The notes under the pieces are model-generated. The model worked only from the letters and a program-made list of their open reading frames with translations. It did not search any database and was not told the origin of the DNA. Below are positions 16,218-25,300 of a DNA stretch of 43,274 nt, one piece after another (position 1 is the stretch's first letter; every line of letters starts with the position of its first letter). The position numbers and the translations under genes were made by a program. The DNA is taken from the NCBI GenBank assembly GCA_016292095.1, contig JAEFAB010000016.1:1-43274 (forward strand), read 5' to 3'. The DNA is from Eubacterium sp. (GTDB lineage Bacteria > Bacillota > Clostridia > Lachnospirales > Lachnospiraceae).

Positions 16218-16742
16218 TTAAACCGTCTTCATCAATCGTTCTGTAATTTTTGTTGCCTGCAAAAGCTGAATTAACACCATAAAAATCACAATATTGGCAA
16301 CACCCTGTAAAATGTTTCCCGGAATTCCCGGAATCGCACCATATCCCAATCCTAAAAGAACCGATTCATAGAAGAAATATCCTCCGACCATAATCACTTC
16401 CGCAACCGAAGATGCTAATCCTTCCCCAATCGCGTGGTGAAGTCCCACCGCTTTTACTGTTTTATAAGTTCCATATGCTGCCAGTCCCATCAACAGTTTA
16501 ATCACAAAAGTTCCCGGGGCATACACCGGTGCCAAAAGTAAATCCGCAAGTCCTGCTCCGATTCCGGCAGCCAGGCCCCCTCGTAAACCGCCCAAATACC
16601 AAACAGCCACAAGAAGAACTGCATCTCCCAGGTTAATATATCCTCCCGTAGCCGGGATTGGAATCGGCAACACAATCGTTGCTATAAATACCAGTGCAGC
16701 AAATACTGCAGTCATTGTTAATTTTACTGTTTTCTTTTCCAT
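16218..16742 (-). CDS. ECF transporter S component
   Basis: 174 residues with about five to six membrane helices and the pattern of the S-components that capture a vitamin or related small molecule for an energy-coupling-factor transporter. KKTVKLTMTAVFAALVFIAT and the loop INLGDAVLLVAVWYLGG match the ECF-ribofla_trS-like family (Pfam PF07155). The A, A' and T subunits are not in the window, so it must use a shared module encoded elsewhere. Substrate cannot be assigned. The leader is too short for a riboswitch (about 35-40 nt from the -10). Confidence 0.85.
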   Translation of the reverse strand: MEKKTVKLTMTAVFAALVFIATIVLPIPIPATGGYINLGDAVLLVAVWYLGGLRGGLAAGIGAGLADLLLAPVYAPGTFVIKLLMGLAAYGTYKTVKAVGLHHAIGEGLASSVAEVIMVGGYFFYESVLLGLGYGAIPGIPGNILQGVANIVIFMVLIQLLQATKITERLMKTV

Positions 16743-16784
16743 CGCTCTTTTCCTTTCAATCCTATATTATTTTCACTAAAAGGT

Positions 16785-16790
16785 ATTATA
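16785..16790 (-). promoter_or_regulatory. Probable -10 of the ECF S component gene
   Basis: TATAAT on the minus strand, extended by TGC immediately upstream (TGCTATAAT), 42 bp before the start codon. There is no convincing -35, so it would rely on the extended -10. Tentative. Confidence 0.45.
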
Positions 16791-16851
16791 GCAGAAACTG
16801 AACTTGTCCATATATTCACTTTTAGCAATTTTAATAAGACCAGTTTTTTCG

Positions 16852-16892
16852 ATAAAAATTACACCCTCAAAAGGATTTCCTTTCAAGGGTGT
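16852..16892 (-). terminator. Terminator of the HAD phosphatase gene
   Basis: On the minus strand ACACCCTTGAAAGG pairs with CCTTTTGAGGGTGT (14-bp arms with G-U pairs, 4-nt loop) followed by AATTTTTA. It lies 10 bp after the stop. Confidence 0.85.
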
Positions 16893-16902
16893 TCATAAAT
16901 CT

Positions 16903-17643
16903 TTAATTCAAATCCGGCAATGCGGAAACATATTCTTTAAACAGTCTCCAATTTCCTTTTTTCAATTCAAAGACATCTTCATTTTTTTCATTAAGCATAT
17001 ATTCATCCAGTAAGAATACATCTATTCCCAAATGTCTGGCACACATATCTTCATGAACATCATTTCCTACCATAAGACAATCTTCCGGATCTTTATCCAA
17101 GGTCTTTAAAAGATGTCTGTAGTAATTCAGGTTCGGTTTGGAATAGCAGGAATTTTCAAAGGTTGTTACCAGAGAAAAATCTTCAAACTCCAATCCCGTC
17201 CAGGAAAGACGTGCAGCCGTAGCAACTTCCGGAAAAATCGGATTCGTGGCAACGACAAGCTGGTATCCTTTTTGTTTCAGAATTTCCACAACTTCATTCA
17301 CCAAATCCGTCGGATGGGTCACATAACGGGTCATGTAAAAATCTTCCTTATAGAAACGGTTGATTTCCTTTTCCAGCTTTCTCTTGTACTTGCGGTCCAG
17401 TTTTTCCTCGTCTTTAGCCAACGCTTTTTCAAAGGTATTCCAAAAGCATTCTTCATTGGTTAACAGACCGTCGTTTGCCACCATGGCCCCCACACCTGCC
17501 CAAACAGCATTGATGATTTCTTTCGCATTTTCATAACCGGAAGAAATCAGTCGGTTTTCCAAAAGCATCATATATGTATCTGTAAATTCTTTCATATCCA
17601 TTGGAAGCAATGTGCCGTCCAAGTCGAAAAGTACTGTATTCAT
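16903..17643 (-). CDS. HAD family hydrolase
   Basis: 246-residue haloacid-dehalogenase phosphatase with a helical C1-type cap. Motif I FDLDGTL is at residues 6-12 (nucleophile and acid Asp), motif II is in VVATNP near 129-134, motif III is the lysine in CYSKPN near 166, and motif IV is VGNDVHEDM near 191-199. Substrate is not predictable. It begins 13 bp after the yebC stop, so it is read with yebC. The partner is not evidently related by function. Confidence 0.88.
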   Translation of the reverse strand: MNTVLFDLDGTLLPMDMKEFTDTYMMLLENRLISSGYENAKEIINAVWAGVGAMVANDGLLTNEECFWNTFEKALAKDEEKLDRKYKRKLEKEINRFYKEDFYMTRYVTHPTDLVNEVVEILKQKGYQLVVATNPIFPEVATAARLSWTGLEFEDFSLVTTFENSCYSKPNLNYYRHLLKTLDKDPEDCLMVGNDVHEDMCARHLGIDVFLLDEYMLNEKNEDVFELKKGNWRLFKEYVSALPDLN

Positions 17644-17656
17644 CTACTCTACCTAA

Positions 17657-18385
17657 TTATTCATCCCAATTGTGATATACCTGCTGAACATCTTCATCTT
17701 CATCTAATCTGTCAATAATGATATTCATTTTCTTGATTGCTTCTTCATCTGTCAGTTCCACATAGTTCTGCGGAATCATTGTCACTTCAGCCTGAGCCAT
17801 CTTTACGCCTGCCTGTTCCAAAACTTCACGAACAGCGCTGAAGTCTTCCGGTGCTGTAATTACTTCGTAGCTGTCTTCTTCATCTGCGAAGTCTTCTGCA
17901 CCTGCATCAATAGACATCATCATTAATTCATCGGAATCCATATCGCATTCTTCCTTATCAATGATAATCTGTCCTTTTTCATCAAACATATAAGATACAC
18001 ATCCCTGTGTACCAACATTTCCGCCACCCTTTGTAAAACAGTTTCTTACGTTGGCAGCTGTTCTGTTCTTATTATCTGTTAAAGCATCTACGATAATTGC
18101 AATACCGTTTGGACCGTATCCTTCGTATCTTGCTGATTCAAAATTCACTGCACTGGAGTTTCCGGCAGCTTTCTTAATTCCTCTTTCAATAGTATCATTT
18201 GGCATGTTATTGGCTTTCGCTTTTGCAATAACATCACGAAGTTTGCTGTTATTGGCCGGGTCCGGACCGCCTTCCTTTACGGCTACGGCAATTTCCTTAC
18301 CGATAATGGTAAACATTTTTCCTTTCGCAGCATCGTTCTTTTCTTTCTTGTGTTTAATATTTGCAAATTTTGAATGTCCTGACAT
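17657..18385 (-). CDS. yebC: YebC/PmpR family transcriptional regulator
   Basis: 242 residues, the family length. [20 protein letters not shown] is the canonical N-terminus, and [20 protein letters not shown] lies near the end. Family members bind DNA in some bacteria, and related proteins are linked to translation of difficult peptide stretches, so the role here is open. The ATG at 18385 is set by GAGGAGTTTGACA and by the conserved start; an in-frame extension to 18457 would cover the promoter and leader. First gene of a yebC-HAD pair. Confidence 0.94.
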   Translation of the reverse strand: MSGHSKFANIKHKKEKNDAAKGKMFTIIGKEIAVAVKEGGPDPANNSKLRDVIAKAKANNMPNDTIERGIKKAAGNSSAVNFESARYEGYGPNGIAIIVDALTDNKNRTAANVRNCFTKGGGNVGTQGCVSYMFDEKGQIIIDKEECDMDSDELMMMSIDAGAEDFADEEDSYEVITAPEDFSAVREVLEQAGVKMAQAEVTMIPQNYVELTDEEAIKKMNIIIDRLDEDEDVQQVYHNWDE

Positions 18386-18447
18386 TGTCAAACTCCTCTT
18401 TTCGTTTATTATTTTCCGGACTTTTTCCGGATACACGTATCCTTTAA

Positions 18448-18476
18448 AGTCTATCATTTTCCCTTGTATTAGTCAA
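18448..18476 (-). promoter_or_regulatory. Sigma-A promoter of yebC
   Basis: On the minus strand TTGACT, 17 bp and TAGACT. It starts 11 bp after the mazF stop. The transcript would begin just before a GGATAC-GT-GTATCC dyad and a TCCGGA-5 nt-TCCGGA hairpin in the leader (18415-18442). Confidence 0.6.
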
Positions 18477-18487
18477 CTTACCGGAGC

Positions 18488-18835
18488 TTATGTATCCAGC
18501 TCCAAACTTACTGCCAAAGCATTTTCCACATTCTTTAACAGTTCTCCATCCAAATGACAAACCTTATCCTTTAATCTGGTCTTATCAATGGTTCGCAACT
18601 GTTCCAGCAATATAATGGAATCCTTCACGATATTGTATCGCTTGGAATCAATTTTCACATGCGTCGGCAATTTGCTTTTTGTCATCTTGGATGTAATGGC
18701 AGCCACAATTACTGTGGGGCTATGCCGGTTTCCTGTATCATTCTGAATAATCAAAACCGGTCTGATGCCTCCCTGTTCGGAGCCAACTACCGGTCTTAAA
18801 TCAGCATAATAAATATCGCCACGCTTAATCATCAT
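18488..18835 (-). CDS. ndoA: MazF/NdoA (EndoA) family mRNA interferase
   Basis: 115-residue PemK/MazF-fold endoribonuclease, close to Bacillus NdoA over its whole length. [20 protein letters not shown], the catalytic-site arginine in [10 protein letters not shown] and the threonine in VAAITSK are present, as is [12 protein letters not shown]. The toxin looks intact. It lies 86 bp after alr, as in Bacillus alr-ndoAI-ndoA, but no antitoxin gene lies in that gap. GAGGTGTGAAAA precedes a double ATG. Expression is probably with rex-nnr-alr. Confidence 0.93.
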   Translation of the reverse strand: MMIKRGDIYYADLRPVVGSEQGGIRPVLIIQNDTGNRHSPTVIVAAITSKMTKSKLPTHVKIDSKRYNIVKDSIILLEQLRTIDKTRLKDKVCHLDGELLKNVENALAVSLELDT

Positions 18836-18921
18836 TTTTCACACCTCAAAAATTCGTTCTATATAATATCATTATTCCAATTTTTGAAATGTGTATTCAT
18901 TATTTTGATGATTTTTAAAGA

Positions 18922-20103
18922 TTATTCATTGATTTCATAATCATCGTTAAAATAATCTTTCTTTCCAATTACTTTTCCGTCTTTCACAAAGACTCTCGGA
19001 ATTCGTTTTCCCAAGTCACAGACAAACTCATAATTGAAGGTTCCTGCCAATTCAGCGATTTCATCCACCAAAATGGTTTCTTCTCCGTCTGTTCCCACTA
19101 ACGTAACCAAATCCCCTGTTTTTACGTCCATATCCGTCACATCCACCATAAACTGGTCCATACAGACACGTCCTAAAATCGGTGCCTTCTTTCCGTGAAT
19201 CAGCACCCAGCCTTTATTACTTAAATTTCTCGGATAACCATCTCCGTATCCCAACGGTATGGTTGCAATCTGCATTTTCTTATCAGCCACAAAAGTCTGT
19301 CCGTAACTAACACCCATTCCCGGTTCAATGTCTTTAACGTAAACAACATGACTGTATAAAGACAATGCCGGTTCCAGTTTCATGGCATCCTTATCCATTT
19401 CTTCGGAAGGATATAAACCGTACATGGAAATTCCGGCTCTGGAAAGAGATAAAGAAGTTTCCGGCATTTCCATAATTGCCGCACTGTTGGCACATTGATG
19501 AATCGGAATCTGCACACCATCTGCTTCCAGGTCCTCAACAAAATTCATATAGGTTTTAAACTGCTCATAGGCAAATTCTTTATCTTTGTAATCCGCTTTT
19601 GCAAAATGGGTGAAAATAGACTCAATCTGAACCATTGGCAATGCACTGATTTTCTTAATGGTTTCCCTTGCTTCTTCATTCGGGAAGAATCCGATTCGAT
19701 TCATTCCGGTATCCAATGCAATGTCAATGAGAATCTTCTTGTTCAATGCCACCGCATGGGCAGACATTTTTTCAGCCATCTCATAACTGAACACCGGCGG
19801 AAGCATTTCATCTTCAATGACCAAATCATACATGCTTTCCGGCACATATCCTAAGATAAATAACGGTTTGGTAATTCCGTGTCGACGAAGGTTATGTCCT
19901 TCCTGCGGTGTTGCAACAGCATATCCGTAGCACATGTCATCCAATTCCTTTGCAATGGGAACTGCACCATGTCCGTAGCCGTCAGTCTTAATCACCGCTA
20001 CCATACCGGTTTTGGAATCCAGCTTTTCCCGCATCAATTCCATATTCTTTCTAATCGCATTCAGATTAATTTCTGCATATCCTCTAAAATATTCTTCTAA
20101 CAT
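18922..20103 (-). CDS. alr: Alanine racemase
   Basis: PLP enzyme that makes D-alanine for peptidoglycan; 393 residues. The PLP lysine is Lys39 in VAVIKTDGYGHG, and GMGVSYGQTF carries the second catalytic tyrosine. I use the ATG at 20103 (MLEEYFRGYAEINL), which has GGAG 6 nt upstream; a TTG four codons earlier has nothing. It follows nnr by 12 bp. In Bacillus the order alr-mazEF is also seen. Confidence 0.95.
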   Translation of the reverse strand: MLEEYFRGYAEINLNAIRKNMELMREKLDSKTGMVAVIKTDGYGHGAVPIAKELDDMCYGYAVATPQEGHNLRRHGITKPLFILGYVPESMYDLVIEDEMLPPVFSYEMAEKMSAHAVALNKKILIDIALDTGMNRIGFFPNEEARETIKKISALPMVQIESIFTHFAKADYKDKEFAYEQFKTYMNFVEDLEADGVQIPIHQCANSAAIMEMPETSLSLSRAGISMYGLYPSEEMDKDAMKLEPALSLYSHVVYVKDIEPGMGVSYGQTFVADKKMQIATIPLGYGDGYPRNLSNKGWVLIHGKKAPILGRVCMDQFMVDVTDMDVKTGDLVTLVGTDGEETILVDEIAELAGTFNYEFVCDLGKRIPRVFVKDGKVIGKKDYFNDDYEINE

Positions 20104-20115
20104 GATATTCTCCAA

Positions 20116-21585
20116 CTATTCTAAAACATATTTGATTGATTCAATGATATCTCCTGCCATCATTCCGGCTTTTCCGTTTTTCTCCGCAGCGATATCCCCT
20201 GCCAGCCCGTGAACATAAGGTGCCAGCACCGCTGCATCTCTCAGCGGAACACCAATGCCTAAAAATCCTGCCAAAATCCCGGTCAAAACATCTCCAGAGC
20301 CGGCTGTTGCCATTCCGTTGTTTCCGGAAAGATTCACTGCCACCAGTTCTTCTGTAGAAATCACAGTTCTGGCATCTTTTAATACGCACGCAACTTTATA
20401 AGTATCTGTAATATTCTTTGCTGTTTCAAAAAGCTGTTCTGCAATCTCAGGTATCTCCTTTTTAATAAAACGACTCATCTCACCGAGATGCGGAGTTATA
20501 ATTACATCCTGATGTAACAACCTTTTCAATTTATCATTTTCAGATAAAACATTAATTCCGTCTGCATCAATGACTGTAGGCTGCTTTGTTTCCAAGACCA
20601 TTTGAACAATCTGATCCTGAATCACGCCAACACCCATACCCGGTCCTAAAACAACCACGTCACTCCACTGTAATGCGGAACGTACAATCTGCTCATTAAA
20701 AAGTTTCGTATCATAGGCATGTACCATGGCTTCCGGAATCATTCGATTTAGGAAATCTTTGTTTTCCTTTGCTGTCAGTATTCGAAGCATTCCGGCACCG
20801 CAACGGAAAGCTGCTTTGGCACAAAGATATGCCGCCCCTGCAATATCCGCACTGCCCGCAATAACCAGAACCTTTCCGAATCGTCCTTTATTGGAATAAT
20901 TTGGTCGTTTCGGAATTCGGAACAAATCCGATTTTTCCAAGTAGTACTTTTTCTCAACGTCACGAAAAGCCTCTTTTGGGAAACCAATATCCGCCACCTG
21001 AACAACTCCACTATATTCTGTCCCCGGATACATTACCGTTCCGATTTTCTGACTTCCGAAAGTCACTGTATAATCTGCCTTGACTGCAACACCACGCACC
21101 AGACCGGTATCCGCATCAATTCCCGAAGGAATATCCACTGCATAAACTTTAGATTTCATTCGATTGATGCTTTCGATTACCTCACGGTACTCCCCTGTAA
21201 TATCTCTGGAAAGTCCTACGCCAAACATGGCATCAATTAAAACATCATAAGGTTCCACTCTTTTGGAAAAAGGAATCTTCAGTTTTTTGCAAATGTCATA
21301 CTGCGTTTTAAACTCATCACTGGCATTTTCCGTATTTCCCACAACATAAATACAGATGTTATATCCATCCAGAAATAACATCCTACCAATTGCCAGGCCG
21401 TCTGCGCCATTGTTTCCCGTAGACGCAACAACCATCATACTTTTATTTTTTTCTTCCTGAGAGGAAATCAGCTGATAAACGTTGTATGCAGCGCGTTCCA
21501 TTAATACAAGAGACGGAATTCCAATCTCCTGTATTGTATACTGATCAACTTTTTTCATATCTCTTCCGGAAACGATTGTCTTCAT
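20116..21585 (-). CDS. nnr: Bifunctional NAD(P)HX epimerase/ADP-dependent NAD(P)HX dehydratase
   Basis: 489 residues, a fusion of NnrE (about 1-210, Rossmann-like epimerase with STGNNGADGLAIGRML) and NnrD (about 225-489, ribokinase-like dehydratase with KGRFGKVLVIAGSADIAGAA and NGMATAGSGDVLTGILAGF). Together they repair hydrated, inactive NADH and NADPH. It lies between rex and alr in one operon with 16-bp and 12-bp gaps. Coupling to Rex, the NADH/NAD sensor, makes functional sense. Confidence 0.95.
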   Translation of the reverse strand: MKTIVSGRDMKKVDQYTIQEIGIPSLVLMERAAYNVYQLISSQEEKNKSMMVVASTGNNGADGLAIGRMLFLDGYNICIYVVGNTENASDEFKTQYDICKKLKIPFSKRVEPYDVLIDAMFGVGLSRDITGEYREVIESINRMKSKVYAVDIPSGIDADTGLVRGVAVKADYTVTFGSQKIGTVMYPGTEYSGVVQVADIGFPKEAFRDVEKKYYLEKSDLFRIPKRPNYSNKGRFGKVLVIAGSADIAGAAYLCAKAAFRCGAGMLRILTAKENKDFLNRMIPEAMVHAYDTKLFNEQIVRSALQWSDVVVLGPGMGVGVIQDQIVQMVLETKQPTVIDADGINVLSENDKLKRLLHQDVIITPHLGEMSRFIKKEIPEIAEQLFETAKNITDTYKVACVLKDARTVISTEELVAVNLSGNNGMATAGSGDVLTGILAGFLGIGVPLRDAAVLAPYVHGLAGDIAAEKNGKAGMMAGDIIESIKYVLE

Positions 21586-21601
21586 AACTACACCAATCCT
21601 T

Positions 21602-22231
21602 CTACTTCTGTCCTTTTTCAGAAATTCTATACGTCAGTCTCATGAGACTTTCCGATAAATGAACGTTTTCCACCAATACATCCTCAGGCAATCCCAAGTC
21701 TGTATGAGCAAAATTCCAAAATGCTTTTACCCCACAGGCAACCAGCTTATCCGCAATTTCTTTCGCCGGCCCCTTCGGAAGTGTTAATGCTACAATATCC
21801 ACATTATGCTCTACAACATAATCATACAGATACTGAATATCAAGAATTTCTCCTTCTGCCGTTTTCTTTCCAATCAATTCTTTATTCTGATCAAACAATG
21901 CCGTAATTTCAAATCCTCTGTTTTTAAAGTTCCCGTAATTTGCGATGGCTCTTCCTAAATTACCGGCTCCCACAATCACCATTTTATGGTTCTGATTTAA
22001 TCCTAAAATTTTGCCGATTTCTTCGTACAGATAGGAAACATTGTATCCATATCCCTGCTGTCCGAAGCCACCGAAATTATTTAAATCCTGTCGAATCTGA
22101 GATGCAGTCACATTCATTAATTTGCTTAATTCTTTTGAAGAAATACGTTCAATTTTCTGCTGACGCAATTCTTCCAAATATCTATAGTAACGGGGCAGTC
22201 TTGAAATCACTGCCTTTGATATCTTTTCCAT
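21602..22231 (-). CDS. rex: Redox-sensing transcriptional repressor Rex
   Basis: 209 residues: N-terminal winged helix (KAVISRLPRYYRYLEELRQQ, and VTASQIRQDLNNFGGFGQQG near 45-65) and a Rossmann domain (VIVGAGNLGRAIANY near 88-102). Rex senses NADH/NAD and represses fermentation and respiration genes when NADH is low. The ATG at 22231 follows AAGGAGCAAAAAGAA; a start 20 codons upstream would overlap the promoter. It heads rex-nnr-alr-mazF. Confidence 0.96.
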   Translation of the reverse strand: MEKISKAVISRLPRYYRYLEELRQQKIERISSKELSKLMNVTASQIRQDLNNFGGFGQQGYGYNVSYLYEEIGKILGLNQNHKMVIVGAGNLGRAIANYGNFKNRGFEITALFDQNKELIGKKTAEGEILDIQYLYDYVVEHNVDIVALTLPKGPAKEIADKLVACGVKAFWNFAHTDLGLPEDVLVENVHLSESLMRLTYRISEKGQK

Positions 22232-22262
22232 TTCTTTTTGCTCCTTATAAACGCATAGTTTA

Positions 22263-22302
22263 ATTATAAGTACATCCAAAAAGATTGTCAATTATTTGTC
22301 AA
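22263..22302 (-). promoter_or_regulatory. Consensus sigma-A promoter of the rex operon
   Basis: On the minus strand TTGACA (22286-22291), exactly 17 bp and TATAAT (22263-22268): all 12 positions match. A second TTGACA (22297-22302) lies 11 bp upstream, about one helix turn, giving a direct repeat. Strong, apparently constitutive expression is expected; no clear Rex operator is visible here. Confidence 0.85.
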
Positions 22303-22326
22303 TATAACTGCAACTGCTTTTTTACC

Positions 22327-22368
22327 CAAAAACAAAGCTCTTGGAATGTTGCCATCCCAGAGCTTTGT
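22327..22368 (-). terminator. Terminator of the discoidin/BSP-like metallopeptidase gene
   Basis: On the minus strand ACAAAGCTCT pairs with AGAGCTTTGT (10 bp), extended inward by GGGATG/CATTCC with a bulge, followed by TTTTTGG. It lies 10 bp after the stop and ahead of the rex promoter. Confidence 0.88.
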
Positions 22369-22377
22369 CTGTAAATC

Positions 22378-25300
22378 TTATTTGTTATATAACTGTAATT
22401 CAAAGAGACGAATTGTTCCTCTGGAATCCCCAGGATTAAATACCTTTAATGCAATGTATCTTGCACTGTTACTTCCAATGTTAAAGGATGAAATTGCGTC
22501 ATTTTTGTTTACCTGATAATCAGCAGATGTCCAGTTTTCTCCATCATTGGAAATCAGCAATTCCCATTCTGACATGTTCGGATAACCATATTCCGCACTG
22601 GCGGTATTATAAACCGTATAGGTGTTAAAGGTCTTCTTTGATCCTAAATCAATCTTAATCCAGTGTTTTGCTCCTTCCAAGGCAAAGGCACCGAAGCCAT
22701 CATTGCTTGAGGTTGCACACCACTTAGTTGAAAGATTGTTATCAAATAATTTTTCACCGCTTTCATTATTGTTTGTAAATCCTGAAACACTTACCAGCTG
22801 TGCTCCGGAAAGAAGATTTGTACCGGATGTAACATTGCTAATCTGTGTTCCTGTCTTGTTTCCATGTGTTTTACCTTTCACACTTGGATAATTCGGATTT
22901 GGTACTCCTGCAATATCTTCTGTCATCCAATTATCTGTGTAAACATGGAATCCTGTAAATTCCCAAGTACCATTCTGAAGTTCCTGAACATAATGTTTTC
23001 TTAAATCTTCAAAACAGTCATATCCGGTAATCTGTTTTACAACATTGTTAATTGGTGAACCAACCGTATATGGGTTGTCGCTGTATTCGGAACCGGTATT
23101 ATTTTCCTTGATTACTTTGTTGACACTGTCAATCAAACCTAAGGTCTTATTACCGTTGGCATCTCTGGTTGTCGGATAACGATAATCCATGTAAGCAAAG
23201 AACCATTTGTTATTTCCGTATGGCTGATATCCCCAATCCTGAAGTCCTGTATCTGATGCCTGATATACCTGAACATAGTTTGGATTTGACCAATGGAAAT
23301 ATCGGAATCCTCCGTAGTTCGCCATATTTTCTGTCCACCAGTATAAGTCTCCACCATAATTTAACTTGCCACCATACTGCTGTACGGAGTGTGTTATTTC
23401 ATGAGAGAAGAATCCGATGTCACTTGGATGTCCGTTGGCATAAGTTGTAGAAACACATACCGTTGTTCCCTGACAGTAAGCAACACCATCATAGTCTTTA
23501 TCCGCTCTGAAGGTAATTGTCTTTGGTTCTGAGCCGGTACCCCATCTCTTATAAAGACGTGGATAACTGTTGTAGAACAGTTTTACCAGTTCTTTAACAT
23601 AGGATTTCGACTGAATCATATCCCAGTCTCCTGTGAACATAATGTCATATTCACTTGGACTGATTGCACAACCGTTCATGGAAATCTCTGATAACTGGAA
23701 TCCGCTTCCATAAAGTTCGGATATTTCCATCTTATAATAACTGAATGTTCCTACGGTATCTACGGTAAAGGTATATGGAGTATAGTTTTTATCTTCCATA
23801 TTACTGTTTCTTACCGTATCCAGCTTGGTCCAGTTTGAACCATCTTTGGAACCGTACAATGTCCATTTCTTTGGATTTCTATTATGATATTGTTCATTAT
23901 CGTTTGCTGTTGTTAATGTGTAGCTGTAAAGAGTTGTATCTCTGGATGTCTTCCATGCAATAGCTCCTGTTCCTCCATTGAACATCTTGGTAGAAGTTTT
24001 TCCATCAAAAAGGTTATCTACCGGTTCGTTGGTAACACCGTTAATGGTATTGGCACTCTTATAAACAGAATCCACATAATCTAAACTGCCACCTAAATCA
24101 TTGGTTGCTCCTGCCACATCTCCGTAGAGTGTCAGTTCTGCAATCTGTATTCCATAGTAGTTAGCATTTTCATCATTCTTTTCAATCTGAATCTGATAAT
24201 ACTGATATGGTTCCTGAATATCCGTTGTATAGTTATATACACCGTAATTAACGTCCTGTGTACCGTTACTCTTTACAATATCAATCTGTGTCCAGGTTGT
24301 TCCGTCATTGGAACCATATAACTGCCATGCCAATGGATTTCTTGTGGTATATACTGCAGAATCATTACCGGTCATAATGGAATAATTCTTCACAACCACA
24401 GCACGGTTCATTTTCCATGCAACGTGAACCGGGCAGGCACTTCCTGAATAGAATTTGGATTCTCTGTTTCCATCAAACATATCTCCGATCTTATGTCCGG
24501 AGTCACCGGTGCTGGATGAGCTGGCATTGTCCGGACCATCATAATATGGTGTCAGATTAATATTCTTTGGAAGATTTTCTGTCGTCAGTTCTTCTTCTGT
24601 TGTAACTTCTTTGGTTGTCGTTGGTTCCGGTGCTTTTGTCGTTGTTTCCGGAGCCTTGGTTGTTGTTTCCACAGGTGCTCCCTGTACCTGAACCGTTCCG
24701 GACTGTCCCTGAGTCTCCTTGCCATTTAATGTAGCCGTTACTTTAACTGTTCTTGTACCTGCTTCAACATTTTCAATGCTGTATTCCTGGCACGGAACTT
24801 CTGACAATTTCTTTACACCGTCCACATAAACATTGTAAGTCTGTCCCAAGCCAATCGTTGCATCATTCTGTCCCCAAACAACAGTAATTGTATTCGGATT
24901 GTTGCTCATTACTACCATTCCAAATACTTCTATTGGTTGCTGTTCCTGTGTGGTGGTTTCTGCTTCCGTTGTTGTTTCTTCCGCCGGATTGAAATCACGT
25001 CTCTGATAAGATTCATTGGCAACCTTTAAAATTCGGTCAAACAAATAATTATGTTCGGTTTCATTTTTCATTTCGGACTTCTGATACAAATCATCTGCAA
25101 TATTGTATACAGATTTTTTTATAATATCTCCGTACACGTATGAACCGTCGTTTAATTTTACATAAGGTCGTTCACAAATTTCGCTGTTGAAATAATCTGC
25201 TTTGTCTAAAAGTTTCATATTCATTACATACTTTGTAACCGAACCGCTCTTTGATAAGAAGCCTTCTGCCGTTGCCTTGTAAGAATGTACAATCGGATTA

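Noticed and set aside
16743-16853. Possible riboswitch upstream of the ECF S component
   Set aside because: The predicted transcript leader is only about 35-40 nt, with no known aptamer pattern.
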